From CAZGQY01 sp964528035 (GTDB lineage: Bacteria; Pseudomonadota; Gammaproteobacteria; Methylococcales; UBA1147), in contig CAZGQY010000104.1 in NCBI GenBank assembly GCA_964528035.1, forward strand, positions 1 to 15,220: a stretch of 15,220 bases of DNA, in the 5' to 3' direction. The notes under the pieces are model-generated. The model was not told where the DNA came from. It saw nothing but the letters and a program-made list of their open reading frames with translations, and did no database searches. This document shows positions 1 through 7,026 of this stretch, piece after piece. The translations under genes were made by a program, and so were the position numbers. Position 1 is the stretch's first letter. Each line of letters opens with the position of its first letter.

Positions 1-32
1 TTCTCATGCGAAAGTAGGGAATTGCCAGGCTT
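1..32 (+). rRNA. rrf: 5S ribosomal RNA, 3' end only
   Basis: The first 32 bases match the 3' end of gammaproteobacterial 5S rRNA as I recall it: the CATGCGAAAGTAGGGAA segment followed by the terminal GCCAGGC strand that pairs with the 5' end of the molecule. The rest of the gene lies to the left of the window. An intrinsic terminator follows directly, as expected at the end of an rrn operon. The exact mature end is uncertain by a few bases. Confidence 0.9.
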
Positions 33-42
33 TTAAAACTAG

Positions 43-73
43 ACCCCTGTGAGTAGATCACGGGGGTTTTTTT
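43..73 (+). terminator. Intrinsic terminator of the rrn operon
   Basis: A 10-bp stem, ACCCCTGTGA (43-52) with TCACGGGGGT (58-67), contains one T-G wobble and closes a five-base loop. Seven T residues follow (67-73). The stem begins about ten bases after the 5S rRNA end, so it most likely ends transcription of the ribosomal operon. Confidence 0.92.
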
Positions 74-627
74 ATGCTCCAAAGGTTATTTAAGGGTCAG
101 GTGATTCTTTAGAAGCAGTTCATCTAGAAAAAGATGATAGGCGCCTTATTTTTTATTGTTCAGAAGGGTGACTGGTGCGATTCGGTTTATGAAATCGATG
201 GCAAATTGTAGTGAATTAGGGTGTTAGATGAGTCGTCTGCGGCGAAATGAGTTTGTTTTAATGGGACATCACAAAAAAAATAATTTTGAGGGGACTAAAA
301 TTGTTTTGTCTGTCGGCAGGGATTGGCTCAATGGCGACCACCTAACTTAATAGAGCTTAAGTTCAGGTTTAGATGGAAAATTAAATTGGGTCAGACCATT
401 AATTGACCGTTCGAACCGCTTTGCTTGCAACTCAGTGTTGGCTTTCTTTACAGGTTAAGCCTCTTGCGTATGAAATTTCCCGCCATTAAAGTATTTTTTA
501 CCGGGTATTGTAACGTTTTGTTTATTAAGTTATATATATCGAAATTATTCAAAACAGCTTGTCAGTATATTTTACACCTATCAGACTGGAATATTATATC
601 CATTTGTATTTAATAAAGAAAAATAAT
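74..627. other. AT-rich intergenic stretch, no convincing gene
   Basis: No reading frame here has both a plausible start and protein-like composition. The longest (425-613, TTG start) has no ribosome binding site and low-complexity content. Two small symmetric sequences are visible: AACTTAA/TTAAGTT with a six-base spacer (344-363), and GGTCAGACC (389-397). Either could be a protein-binding site for the downstream sigma-54 promoter, but nothing in the sequence proves this. Confidence 0.6.
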
Positions 628-643
628 TGGCAATGTTTTTGCT
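628..643 (+). promoter_or_regulatory. Sigma-54 (RpoN) promoter of the PEP-CTERM gene
   Basis: TGGCAATGTTTTTGCT matches the -24/-12 consensus TGGCAC-N5-TTGCW. The GG (629-630) and GC (641-642) are exactly ten bases apart, the -12 half is a perfect TTGCT, and the -24 half keeps TGGCA. Transcription would start near 654, leaving a leader of about 50 bases before the ATG at 705. PEP-CTERM genes in several proteobacteria are known to be controlled by the PrsK/PrsR two-component system with sigma-54, so the site fits the gene it precedes. Confidence 0.72.
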
Positions 644-704
644 TGGATATAGTGGAGCTTGATATTTAAGTGTGTTTATTAATCGAACTATTTGGAGAAC
701 AAAT

Positions 705-1286
705 ATGTTGAGGAAAGAAAGTAAATTGAACACTATGGTATTGACGTTATTTTTTTGTTTAATGGCGCCGACTGCCAACGCAGGCATCATTACCTACGAT
801 TTCGCATGGAGTGGTGCGAATGGTTATACGATGGCAGGGTGGTTCGATTACGACGATGTGAATGCAGGGGATGGAGCGATTCGTGACGGTGAGGTAAACT
901 CTCTGATGTTCGAGGGTTTCCTAAATGGCGTTAGTGTTGGCGTGTCTAACGGCGCGAATTTATTGGCCGGTTTTAACTTTAATTTCGACGCATTGACTGG
1001 TCAGTTTTTTCAAAACGGCAACAGTTTTGGAGAGAATGGGCAGCGATGGAATGTGTCAGGACCTGGGATTGGCTGGGAGGCAGGGAGTTTTTCATAAAGT
1101 TTTTACTTTAACGGTGTTTTTTCCGGTACCTCCAGAAGGGTTAACCCGGTCGGTTTAAGCGCAACGCTTAAGCAGGTTCCCGAGCCATCAACGATCTTGC
1201 TGATTGCATTGGGATTATTGGCTGTAGTTTACTCTACGAAGCAATCCCGCTATTCGCGGATTGGCGAATCGATATTGGCCACTTGA
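705..1286 (+). pseudogene. PEP-CTERM sorting-domain surface protein, interrupted by an in-frame TAA
   Basis: The reading frame runs from ATG 705 (GGAG at 694-697, 7-base spacer) to TGA 1284-1286, 193 codons, but codon 131 is TAA (1095-1097). Residues 1-26 form a signal peptide ending ANA. The middle is rich in Gly, Asn, Phe and Asp, typical of secreted PEP-CTERM proteins. After the stop the same frame continues without a shift into VPEPSTILLIALGLLAVVYS at residues 158-177, the exosortase sorting signal: a PEP motif, a hydrophobic segment, then basic residues (KQSR). An upstream in-frame GTG at 672 lacks a ribosome binding site. As written, the gene gives a 130-residue secreted product without the membrane/sorting tail. 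The cause could be a true nonsense mutation, a base-call error or, less likely, readthrough. PEP-CTERM proteins are usually exported, processed by exosortase and linked to exopolysaccharide or floc formation; no exosortase gene is in the window. Confidence 0.82.
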
Positions 1287-1327
1287 TTTCTGCAATGAAA
1301 TTGTACTAGCGAGTAACCGCAAATACA

Positions 1328-1351
1328 GGGAGCTGGAGTAGTCCAGCTCCC
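1328..1351 (+). terminator. Strong hairpin after the PEP-CTERM gene, probable terminator
   Basis: GGGAGCTGGA (1328-1337) pairs perfectly with TCCAGCTCCC (1342-1351) around a four-base loop. It lies 41 bases after the second stop codon of the PEP-CTERM frame, where a 3' end is expected for the uninterrupted gene. Only two T residues follow, so it may protect a 3' end or pause polymerase rather than act as a full intrinsic terminator. Confidence 0.55.
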
Positions 1352-1453
1352 TTATGAATCGTGTTGAACAATGATGCTTTGTAATCTTTCCCGACCCGGC
1401 TGGTGTCTACTAAGCACAACGGGAACCAAATTCAGTAAACTTAGAAAGTAAGA

Positions 1454-1490
1454 AGAGAAGGGGTCAACAGAGAAGAAAGAGAAGGGGTCA
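1454..1490 (+). repeat. Two direct copies of AGAGAAGGGGTCA
   Basis: The 13-base sequence AGAGAAGGGGTCA occurs at 1454-1466 and again at 1478-1490, a 24-base period, inside a purine-rich tract. The rest of 1287-1561 holds only the hairpin at 1328-1351. Similar GGGGTCA-containing tracts flank repeat-associated transposase genes in some gammaproteobacteria, but no transposase remains here, so this may be a decayed remnant or a chance purine repeat. Confidence 0.5.
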
Positions 1491-1561
1491 TTCATATTTT
1501 ATAAAGTATTAAACACCTTTAAAGGTATAAATAGTACTCTTTAGCAAGCCTCATACAATTT

Positions 1562-2050
1562 CTATTGTTTTTCAGGATAGTCAATCGTAATTGAAACATC
1601 TAACGCGCCAGTGTTGTTGTACAGAAAATTGAACGGATCATTTATAGCAAAATACAGGTGTCCCGCATCCTGAGCGGTAAATTCAATTTCTGAGCCCACT
1701 AAAAATGGTCGCCCGGTTTTACCCAGTCTGGCCATCAAGGCGCAGGCCGGTATCCAGGGTGCTTCCCCTGTGAATGTAGCGCTTTCGTTTCCGTCCGGAC
1801 CACAGTTCAAGCCGATTTCCGGCCAGGGACTCCAGTTTCCCTCTGCTTTAATGTGGATTTTCGCTTCTTTAACTAAATAAATTCCAGGTTTTTGCCAGGC
1901 TTTTTTCGCCTTAACTTTAAAATTTCGACGATCCTTAGGGTCTACCTTTATATTTTTTTCTGCATTTGCATATTTGTCAGGTGGTACGACAACACACCCC
2001 GATAATATTAATAAGCTGATTGTCAGAATTAAACTGAATGCCTGCCTCAT
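1562..2050 (-). CDS. Outer-membrane lipoprotein with a LecA-like (PA-I galactophilic lectin) domain
   Basis: A 162-residue protein with ATG at 2048-2050 and a GAGGA-type ribosome binding site just upstream. Residues 1-18 are a lipoprotein signal with lipobox LSGC. Cys19 is the predicted lipidated residue; the following VVV has no Asp at +2, which favours outer-membrane sorting. From about residue 50 to 157 the order of strands and motifs resembles Pseudomonas LecA as I remember it: AWQKPG, the GNWSPWP turn, a Cys pair (83 and 103), ALMARLGKTG, and a terminal INDPFNFLYNNTG loop. In LecA the last loop (NDVPGTYGNNSG) supplies calcium and galactose ligands. Asp138, Asn145 and Asn146 are kept, while the Thr ligand is replaced by Phe and the separate Tyr ligand is not obvious. 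The fold assignment is fairly safe; sugar binding is inference. It is transcribed alone, divergent from the Nudix gene. Confidence 0.75.
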   Translation of the reverse strand: MRQAFSLILTISLLILSGCVVVPPDKYANAEKNIKVDPKDRRNFKVKAKKAWQKPGIYLVKEAKIHIKAEGNWSPWPEIGLNCGPDGNESATFTGEAPWIPACALMARLGKTGRPFLVGSEIEFTAQDAGHLYFAINDPFNFLYNNTGALDVSITIDYPEKQ

Positions 2051-2159
2051 TTTGTCCTCATGGGTTGCTATTAACTTTTTAACTTAGAATAATATTGTAG
2101 TGTTTGCGTAAAGAAATGTCCCATAAGCCAGGTATATTTGGTCTGCTAGAAGTTAAAAT

Positions 2160-2693
2160 ATGTCCACCGACGAAGAGTTATTGAGCGTTGTAGATTTGAA
2201 TGATCGTGTGATTGGAGTGCGTTGTCGTTCCGAAGTACATGAATTTAATTTACCTCATCGTGCCGTTCATATCCTGGTATTTAATTCTAAGGGTGATTTA
2301 TTTTTACAACGCAGATCTCAGAATAAGGATGTTAACGCAGGATTGTGGGATTCATCTGCAGCAGGTCATGTAGATCATGGTGAGACTTATGATGCTTGTG
2401 CTTTACGTGAATTAAATGAAGAATTGGGGGTAGGATTAGAGAGTTTATCTGAAAGTCTCGGTACATTGTCTCCGCTCGTGAAGACGGGAATGGAATTCTG
2501 CAGGGTATATCGGGTTACCCGCAATGGGCCATTTGTTCTGAATAAAGCTGAAATTGATTGTGGTGAATGGTTTTCAGTTGATCATATTAATCGGTGGATA
2601 AAGTGTCGGCCTGACGAACTGACCACGACATTCATATTGATCTGGAGGGAGTTCTTTCAATCTGGAATTCAGAATAAAAAAAGACCGGTGTAG
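2160..2693 (+). CDS. Nudix hydrolase, YfcD-like
   Basis: A 177-residue cytoplasmic protein with a perfect Nudix box (G-x5-E-x7-REUxEExGU) at residues 69-91: Gly69, Glu75, Arg83, Glu84, Glu87, Glu88 and Gly90. Glu84, Glu87 and Glu88 would hold the catalytic metal for cleavage of a nucleoside-diphosphate-linked substrate. The N-terminal pattern VVDLNDRVIG, then HRAVHILVF, LQRRS..KD and GLWDSSAAGHV matches the E. coli YfcD type and is related to isopentenyl-diphosphate isomerase. The usual isomerase active-site TNTCCSHP motif is absent, so it is not called Idi. The substrate cannot be read from sequence. The ribosome binding site is weak (TAGAAG). The gene is monocistronic and convergent with the htrA-type gene, whose terminator overlaps its 3' end. 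Confidence 0.88.
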   Translation: MSTDEELLSVVDLNDRVIGVRCRSEVHEFNLPHRAVHILVFNSKGDLFLQRRSQNKDVNAGLWDSSAAGHVDHGETYDACALRELNEELGVGLESLSESLGTLSPLVKTGMEFCRVYRVTRNGPFVLNKAEIDCGEWFSVDHINRWIKCRPDELTTTFILIWREFFQSGIQNKKRPV

Positions 2694-2715
2694 ACAGAGG
2701 AACTGAATACACCGG
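2676..2715 (-). terminator. Intrinsic terminator of the htrA-type gene, overlapping the Nudix stop codon
   Basis: CCGGTGTA (2685-2692) pairs with TACACCGG (2708-2715) around a 15-base loop. Read on the minus strand, the hairpin is followed by TCTTTTTTT (complement of 2676-2684). It lies about 50 bases after the stop of the minus-strand protease gene. The left arm includes the last codon and part of the TAG of the plus-strand Nudix gene (stop 2691-2693), so the hairpin is shared by the convergent pair. Confidence 0.75.
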
Positions 2716-2763
2716 CGTAGAGATTGCAATCCATTGCAATGGGGTTAACTGCAAGATTGGAGG

Positions 2764-4311
2764 TTATGCAATATTTATAGCGACAAAACGAGTGTTATTG
2801 CCGCGGGTGACAAGGACCATGATATGTTTCTGGTTGTTCCTGGATATACTTTTTACAGCGTCCACTGCTTCCTGTGGGGTAAAAACTTCCTGGTTGCCGA
2901 TTCGGACAATCACATCACCTGCCCGAAGTCCGGTTATTTCCGCAGGACTACCTGATGCAACATCGACGATAATGGCACCGTGATCTATATCATTGTTTAC
3001 TCTGAACTGTTGACGAGTACCCGGATTTAATGGCGCGAGTGCCAGGCCGAGTTTTCCATTATTTGGATTTAATATCGGTTCTGGCACCGATGCATTTAGT
3101 TGTGAATTCGGTGTTTCGCCGGTCACCACGCTAAGATGTTGCTCTTTTCCTTCACGCCAGACTAACACTGAATACTCCTGGTCGGGTGCGGAAGATGCAA
3201 CGATTCTGGTTAAATCTTTAGGGTTTTTTATCGCCTTGCGGTTGAATTCGGAGATCACATCGCCAACTTCTAATCCTGCACGTTTTGCAGGGCTTCCAGG
3301 CGTTACTTCAACCACTAATGCACCAGCCGAATCGGATAAAGAAAGGCTATCCGCGAGTTCGTCGCTCAACGGTTGAATACGTACACCCAGCCAACCTCGA
3401 TCAACTTTTCCATTGGTGCGCAGTTGTTCGACAACAGTATTTGCCTGGGTGGCGGGTATAGCGAACCCGATGCCGACATTGCCTCCGTTTGGAGAAAAGA
3501 TTGCTGTGTTTATACCTACCACTTTGCCGTTCATGTCAAACAATGGTCCCCCAGAGTTTCCCTGATTAATGGGTGCGTCAAACTGTATAAAATCATCAAA
3601 TGGTCCTGACTGGATATCGCGTCCACGGGCGGATATTATTCCTGTAGTTGCTGTATTTCCCAGTCCGAAGGGGTTCCCGATCGCCAGAATCTGGTCACCA
3701 ATTCGAGCCCTATCTGAATTTCCAAATTCGACATATGGAAAAGCATTAGATCCATTTATTTCAAGTAGTGCCAGATCAGTTTTCGGATCAATAGCTTTAA
3801 TTTCGGCTGAATATTGTTTGCCATCATCCGTTGTGATAGTAACTACATCAGCGTTTTTGACCACATGACTATTGGTTACGACAAATCCCTGGCTGGATAT
3901 GATAAACCCGGAACCAACGGCTTTAAATTCAGGCTTGGGTCTTTGTGGGGCTACGTTGGATCCGCCAAAATAATGTTGGAAAAAATCGTTGAACGGAGAG
4001 TTGTGCGGTGAACCGAACTGTTGTCCACTGAGTTGGAGTCGATTTGTTTTTCCCAATACTGAGATACTTACAACGGCGGGTTTTACAGTTTCAATCAGGT
4101 CGGCAATGCCGGCTACCTTTGGTACGACCGCAAAATCGGGGGTCAGCGGTTTGCTGGTTTTGCCAGTAGCAGGATTGAAATTTGACACCACGCCAAACAA
4201 CGCGACGACGACAAGACTCACGCTCAATATAACTACGGTTTTAATGAAGTGAGGGCGGGCTGCTTTAGCGGCAAAATATTTTTGCTTTGGATTTTCGTAA
4301 TGATTCGCCAT
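2764..4311 (-). CDS. Do/HtrA-family periplasmic serine protease (DegP/DegQ type)
   Basis: A 515-residue protein with ATG at 4309-4311 and ribosome binding site AGGAG about seven bases away. A single hydrophobic segment at residues 22-43 after a basic N-terminus is a signal anchor or uncleaved signal. The trypsin-like domain carries the full triad: His149 in TNSHVV, Asp179 in TDLALL, and Ser253 in QGNSGGPL. Two PDZ domains follow, about residues 305-398 (RGWLGVRI start) and 415-515. The arrangement is that of DegP/DegQ/MucD, which degrade or refold damaged envelope proteins. Residues 92-128, before the catalytic core, form a Gln/Phe/Pro-rich loop like the LA loop of the family. The gene is divergent from a two-component pair with 216 bases between starts, suggesting that the pair may control it as an envelope-stress output; that link is inference. 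Confidence 0.95.
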   Translation of the reverse strand: MANHYENPKQKYFAAKAARPHFIKTVVILSVSLVVVALFGVVSNFNPATGKTSKPLTPDFAVVPKVAGIADLIETVKPAVVSISVLGKTNRLQLSGQQFGSPHNSPFNDFFQHYFGGSNVAPQRPKPEFKAVGSGFIISSQGFVVTNSHVVKNADVVTITTDDGKQYSAEIKAIDPKTDLALLEINGSNAFPYVEFGNSDRARIGDQILAIGNPFGLGNTATTGIISARGRDIQSGPFDDFIQFDAPINQGNSGGPLFDMNGKVVGINTAIFSPNGGNVGIGFAIPATQANTVVEQLRTNGKVDRGWLGVRIQPLSDELADSLSLSDSAGALVVEVTPGSPAKRAGLEVGDVISEFNRKAIKNPKDLTRIVASSAPDQEYSVLVWREGKEQHLSVVTGETPNSQLNASVPEPILNPNNGKLGLALAPLNPGTRQQFRVNNDIDHGAIIVDVASGSPAEITGLRAGDVIVRIGNQEVFTPQEAVDAVKSISRNNQKHIMVLVTRGNNTRFVAINIA

Positions 4312-4405
4312 TTATGTTCTCCTGATTCTTAAATTGAGAAGAAGTAGAATTGAGCTTATTTGTTATCTTGGCGCTTATGATACTGTCGCTAAACTTACGC
4401 CAGCC

Positions 4406-4500
4406 TTAACGAAACATTACATTTTGTTAATATTGATCCATCAGCCGGGTAGGTGTTGTATTCTTAGTGACATTAAATATTGAGTTAAAGATGCAATATT
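4406..4500. promoter_or_regulatory. Divergent control region with two inverted repeats
   Basis: Between the divergent protease and response-regulator genes are two symmetric sequences. One is TTAACGAAA (4406-4414) with TTTTGTTAA (4422-4430), matching at eight of nine positions with a 7-base spacer. The other is AATATTG (4476-4482) with CAATATT (4494-4500), a perfect match with an 11-base spacer. OmpR-type regulators more often bind direct repeats, so these could instead be sites for another regulator. No promoter hexamers are assigned with confidence. Confidence 0.4.
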
Positions 4501-4527
4501 CAACGATTCGATTGGAGTGATTCAACT

Positions 4528-5205
4528 ATGCGGCTTCTGGTTATAGAGGATGATAAGAAAACGGCTGCCTTTCTTTGTAAAGGATTAAAAGAAAATGGAC
4601 ATATTGTGGATCACGCTGGCGATGGTAAAGATGGCTTGTTTCACGCGATGGAGTCTGAATATGACGTCATTGTAGTTGATCGGATGTTACCTGAACTGGA
4701 TGGTCTTTCAATTATCAGGACATTACGAGCAGCTAAAAATAACACACCGGTTTTGGTGCTTAGTGCGCTCGGTGAGGTAAATGATCGGGTTCAGGGGTTG
4801 CAGGTGGGTGGAGATGATTATTTGGTTAAGCCCTTTGCATTTTCAGAGTTAATGGCTCGCCTGGATGCGTTAAACAGGAGGTCAGATGGTGATGTTTCGC
4901 AAACAGACATGCGCGTTGCGGATCTGGAAATGGATTTGTTGTCTCGTGTAGTAAAAAGAGAGGGGCGTGTTATAGATCTGCAGCCTCGAGAATTCAGGTT
5001 ATTGGAATATTTAATGAAACACGCAGGTCAGGTGGTGACCAGGACAATGCTTTTGGAGAGTGTCTGGGACTATCATTTTGATCCGCAAACCAATGTCATC
5101 GATGTTCATATCAGTCGATTGCGTAGCAAGATAGATAAAGGATTTAGTCAGCCGTTATTGCAAACAATTCGCGGCGCTGGGTATTGTCTTCGTGCGCAAA
5201 ATTAG
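4528..5205 (+). CDS. OmpR/PhoB-family response regulator (CusR/CopR-like)
   Basis: A 225-residue protein. The receiver domain (1-118) has the acidic pocket Glu7-Asp8-Asp9, phosphate acceptor Asp51 in VVDRMLPELDG, Ser79 and Lys101 in VKPF, so all switch residues are present. A winged-helix DNA-binding domain (about 128-222) ends in the usual recognition helix and wing (NVIDVHISRLRSKID, then TIRGAGYCL). The closest subfamily by eye is the CusR/CopR/PcoR metal group, but the signal cannot be deduced. ATG 4528 is preceded by GGAG at 4514-4517. The 3' end overlaps the kinase gene by 14 bases, so the two are translated together. The divergent protease gene is a likely target. Confidence 0.94.
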   Translation: MRLLVIEDDKKTAAFLCKGLKENGHIVDHAGDGKDGLFHAMESEYDVIVVDRMLPELDGLSIIRTLRAAKNNTPVLVLSALGEVNDRVQGLQVGGDDYLVKPFAFSELMARLDALNRRSDGDVSQTDMRVADLEMDLLSRVVKREGRVIDLQPREFRLLEYLMKHAGQVVTRTMLLESVWDYHFDPQTNVIDVHISRLRSKIDKGFSQPLLQTIRGAGYCLRAQN

Positions 5206-6586
5206 TTTATTTCGAAGCTCGACATTTTTGCTGACGATGAGTTATGTATCGGTATTTACTTTATCGGTGCTTATGCTGCTGGCATTTATCTATCTTTATA
5301 CTTCGAATTATATGGCTCAGCAGACTGATGCGACGATAGAGACAGAAATAAAAAGTCTTTCTGAACGTTATGAGACGGATGGATTAAACGGATTAATACA
5401 ATCAATAGCTGAGAGGGTTTCCCGGAAACCTGCGGGATCCGAGATTCTGTTGTTGGTTGATCCTGCGTTAAATACTTTGGTAGGTAATTTGAATCGTTGG
5501 CCAAATGTTCCAGGGACACCGGATGGATGGTTAAACTTTCGACTGGAAAGATCGGCGTGGGGTGATGGAGCCATTCACTGGGCAAGAGCCCAGCGCTTCC
5601 GTCTGCCCGAAGGGTTTCTGTTGTTGGTGGGTCGGGATCTGCATGATCTGGAGATGAGTAAAAAAGCCATTGCCCGGACACTATCCTGGAGTCTGGTAAT
5701 TGCTGCCGTATTAGCTCTATTGGGAGGGCTGGCTATGACTCGGGGATTGCTGAAACGTTTGGAAATAATTAATCAGACTAGTAGTGAAATCATGAGTGGG
5801 GATCTAACGCGCAGGATACCAACGAATAACACCAATGATGATTTTGACCAATTGTCGAATAATCTCAATATGATGCTGGATCGGATTGAAACGCTGATGG
5901 AAGGTGTTCGACGAGTGTCTGACAATATTGCCCACGATCTGCGCACACCTTTAGCTCGATTACGAAATCATTTGGACGAATTAAACGAGGAAAGTGTCAA
6001 TAACAATGCGGATGCAGAGAGTATCGATCAGGCGATACAGGAAGCTGACGGTCTATTGGCGACTTTTAATGCGTTGTTGCGAATTGCCCGAATAGAAGCG
6101 GAAGAGCAAACGGATTATTTTACCGCTGTCAAATTTAATGAGGTCGTCCAGGATGCCGCAGAATTATATGAGCCTCTGGCGGAAGAAAAAGGTCAACAAT
6201 TATATGTGGAGAGTGCGGAAACAAATCCATATGTACAAGGGGATCGGGGCCTTTTGTCACAGCTGGTCGTTAATCTTCTCGATAATGCGATTAAGTACAC
6301 GCCTGAGGGTGGAAATATCAGGATTAGCGTCTCGGTTCAGAGTAACCAGGCTTATCTGAGAGTTTCTGATGATGGTATAGGTATACCAGAGGCTGAGCGG
6401 GAAAAAGTCTTCCAGAGATTTTATCGTTTGGAGTCGTGCAGGAGTAGTCCGGGTAATGGCTTGGGTTTGAGTCTGGTGCGGGCTATTGTTGAATTACATC
6501 AAGCATCGATGAATTTTGAAGATAATAGTCCCGGATTGATGGTGGTTATCAGTTTTCCGATTACTCATGCCATAGCAGGCAGTTGA
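5192..6586 (+). CDS. HAMP-domain sensor histidine kinase, partner of the upstream response regulator
   Basis: A 464-residue inner-membrane kinase starting at GTG 5192 inside the response-regulator gene. TM1 is at about residues 12-36 and the periplasmic sensor region at about 37-160; the sensor contains a Trp/Pro-rich part and no recognisable metal-binding cluster. TM2 is at about 163-184, with HAMP at about 185-238. The dimerisation/phosphoacceptor domain has His248 in IAHDLRTPLARL. The ATPase domain shows the N box (Asn361, Asn365), G1 box DDGIGIP (393-399), F box FQRFYR and G2 box GNGLGLS (421-427). All catalytic motifs are intact, so it should autophosphorylate and pass phosphate to Asp51 of the partner. 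Overall order resembles CusS/CopS-type kinases. Its stimulus is unknown; envelope damage is a guess based on the divergent HtrA-type protease. Confidence 0.93.
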   Translation: MRKISLFRSSTFLLTMSYVSVFTLSVLMLLAFIYLYTSNYMAQQTDATIETEIKSLSERYETDGLNGLIQSIAERVSRKPAGSEILLLVDPALNTLVGNLNRWPNVPGTPDGWLNFRLERSAWGDGAIHWARAQRFRLPEGFLLLVGRDLHDLEMSKKAIARTLSWSLVIAAVLALLGGLAMTRGLLKRLEIINQTSSEIMSGDLTRRIPTNNTNDDFDQLSNNLNMMLDRIETLMEGVRRVSDNIAHDLRTPLARLRNHLDELNEESVNNNADAESIDQAIQEADGLLATFNALLRIARIEAEEQTDYFTAVKFNEVVQDAAELYEPLAEEKGQQLYVESAETNPYVQGDRGLLSQLVVNLLDNAIKYTPEGGNIRISVSVQSNQAYLRVSDDGIGIPEAEREKVFQRFYRLESCRSSPGNGLGLSLVRAIVELHQASMNFEDNSPGLMVVISFPITHAIAGS

Positions 6587-6607
6587 TGAACTTAAGTGTG
6601 CCGACAT

Positions 6608-6650
6608 AGCTTTCTTATTTTTCATCAAAAAATTTAAGCTGTATTTTTTT
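6608..6650 (+). terminator. Possible intrinsic terminator of the two-component operon
   Basis: About 20 bases after the kinase stop, AGCTT (6608-6612) can pair with AAGCT (6636-6640), with an inner ATTTTT/AAAAAT helix. A run of seven T residues follows at 6644-6650. The stem is AU-rich and interrupted, so it would be a weak terminator. Confidence 0.42.
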
Positions 6651-6805
6651 ACCTTGTTTCTCACGAGTATTCACAGAAGGTTCAGGTGGCATCCTTATTA
6701 TGGGCGCGGTTCTGGGAGCTTATCCGAACATTTTTTGATAAATGTGCCTATTTCATATTAATTTGAGTCATTAAGAACTATATTAAATCGGTGATGTCAG
6801 ACAAA

Positions 6806-6893
6806 TGTTGTGTAAACGAAACAACATATACCTTTAACTATCAAGAAGATAATATTTTGTATGGCGTATATGTTGTCCGCAAACAACTTATAC
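6806..6893. promoter_or_regulatory. Cluster of ACAACATATAC-type sites upstream of the small-protein gene
   Basis: ACAACATATAC at 6821-6831 is repeated as a perfect inverted copy GTATATGTTGT at 6866-6876, and as a direct copy with one change, ACAACTTATAC, at 6883-6893. A half copy, TGTTGT (6806-6811), faces the first site across a nine-base spacer. Four related sites in 88 bases, about 130 bases before a small gene, look like an operator array for an unknown regulator. The rest of 6651-7010 is AT-rich and shows no gene. Confidence 0.5.
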
Positions 6894-6978
6894 TTGTAAT
6901 TTACCTGATATTGTTACAGAATATTATTAGGAAAATTTATTAACTTATTGTAAATTCGGTACTAAATTAAGAGGGAGT

Positions 6979-7026
6979 ATGAATTGCCAGCTTGGGGCAT
7001 ACAGCTTCCTAATGGAGATTGAATGA
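6979..7026 (+). CDS. Possible 15-codon upstream ORF
   Basis: ATG 6979 is preceded by the purine-rich ribosome binding site GAGGGAG (6971-6977), which is rather close to the start. The frame encodes MNCQLGAYSFLMEIE and stops at TGA 7024-7026. The stop overlaps the ATG at 7023 of the next small gene (ATGA), the usual arrangement for translational coupling. It could be a leader peptide that controls the downstream gene, or a chance ORF; its length gives no coding statistics. Confidence 0.35.
   Translation: MNCQLGAYSFLMEIE

Noticed and set aside
389..397. GGTCAGACC symmetric site resembling GntR-family operators
   Set aside because: It is only nine bases long and the flanks do not extend the symmetry; chance is likely.
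425..613. 62-codon plus-strand frame before the PEP-CTERM gene
   Set aside because: It has a TTG start, no ribosome binding site, low-complexity AT-driven composition and no recognisable motif.
3569..4252. Several plus-strand frames antisense to the HtrA-type gene
   Set aside because: They overlap intact catalytic-domain sequence on the other strand and lack ribosome binding sites.
6651..6735. Gly/Ala-rich stretch reading GILIMGAVLGAYPNIF
   Set aside because: There is no start codon with a ribosome binding site upstream in that frame, and it ends after a few residues.
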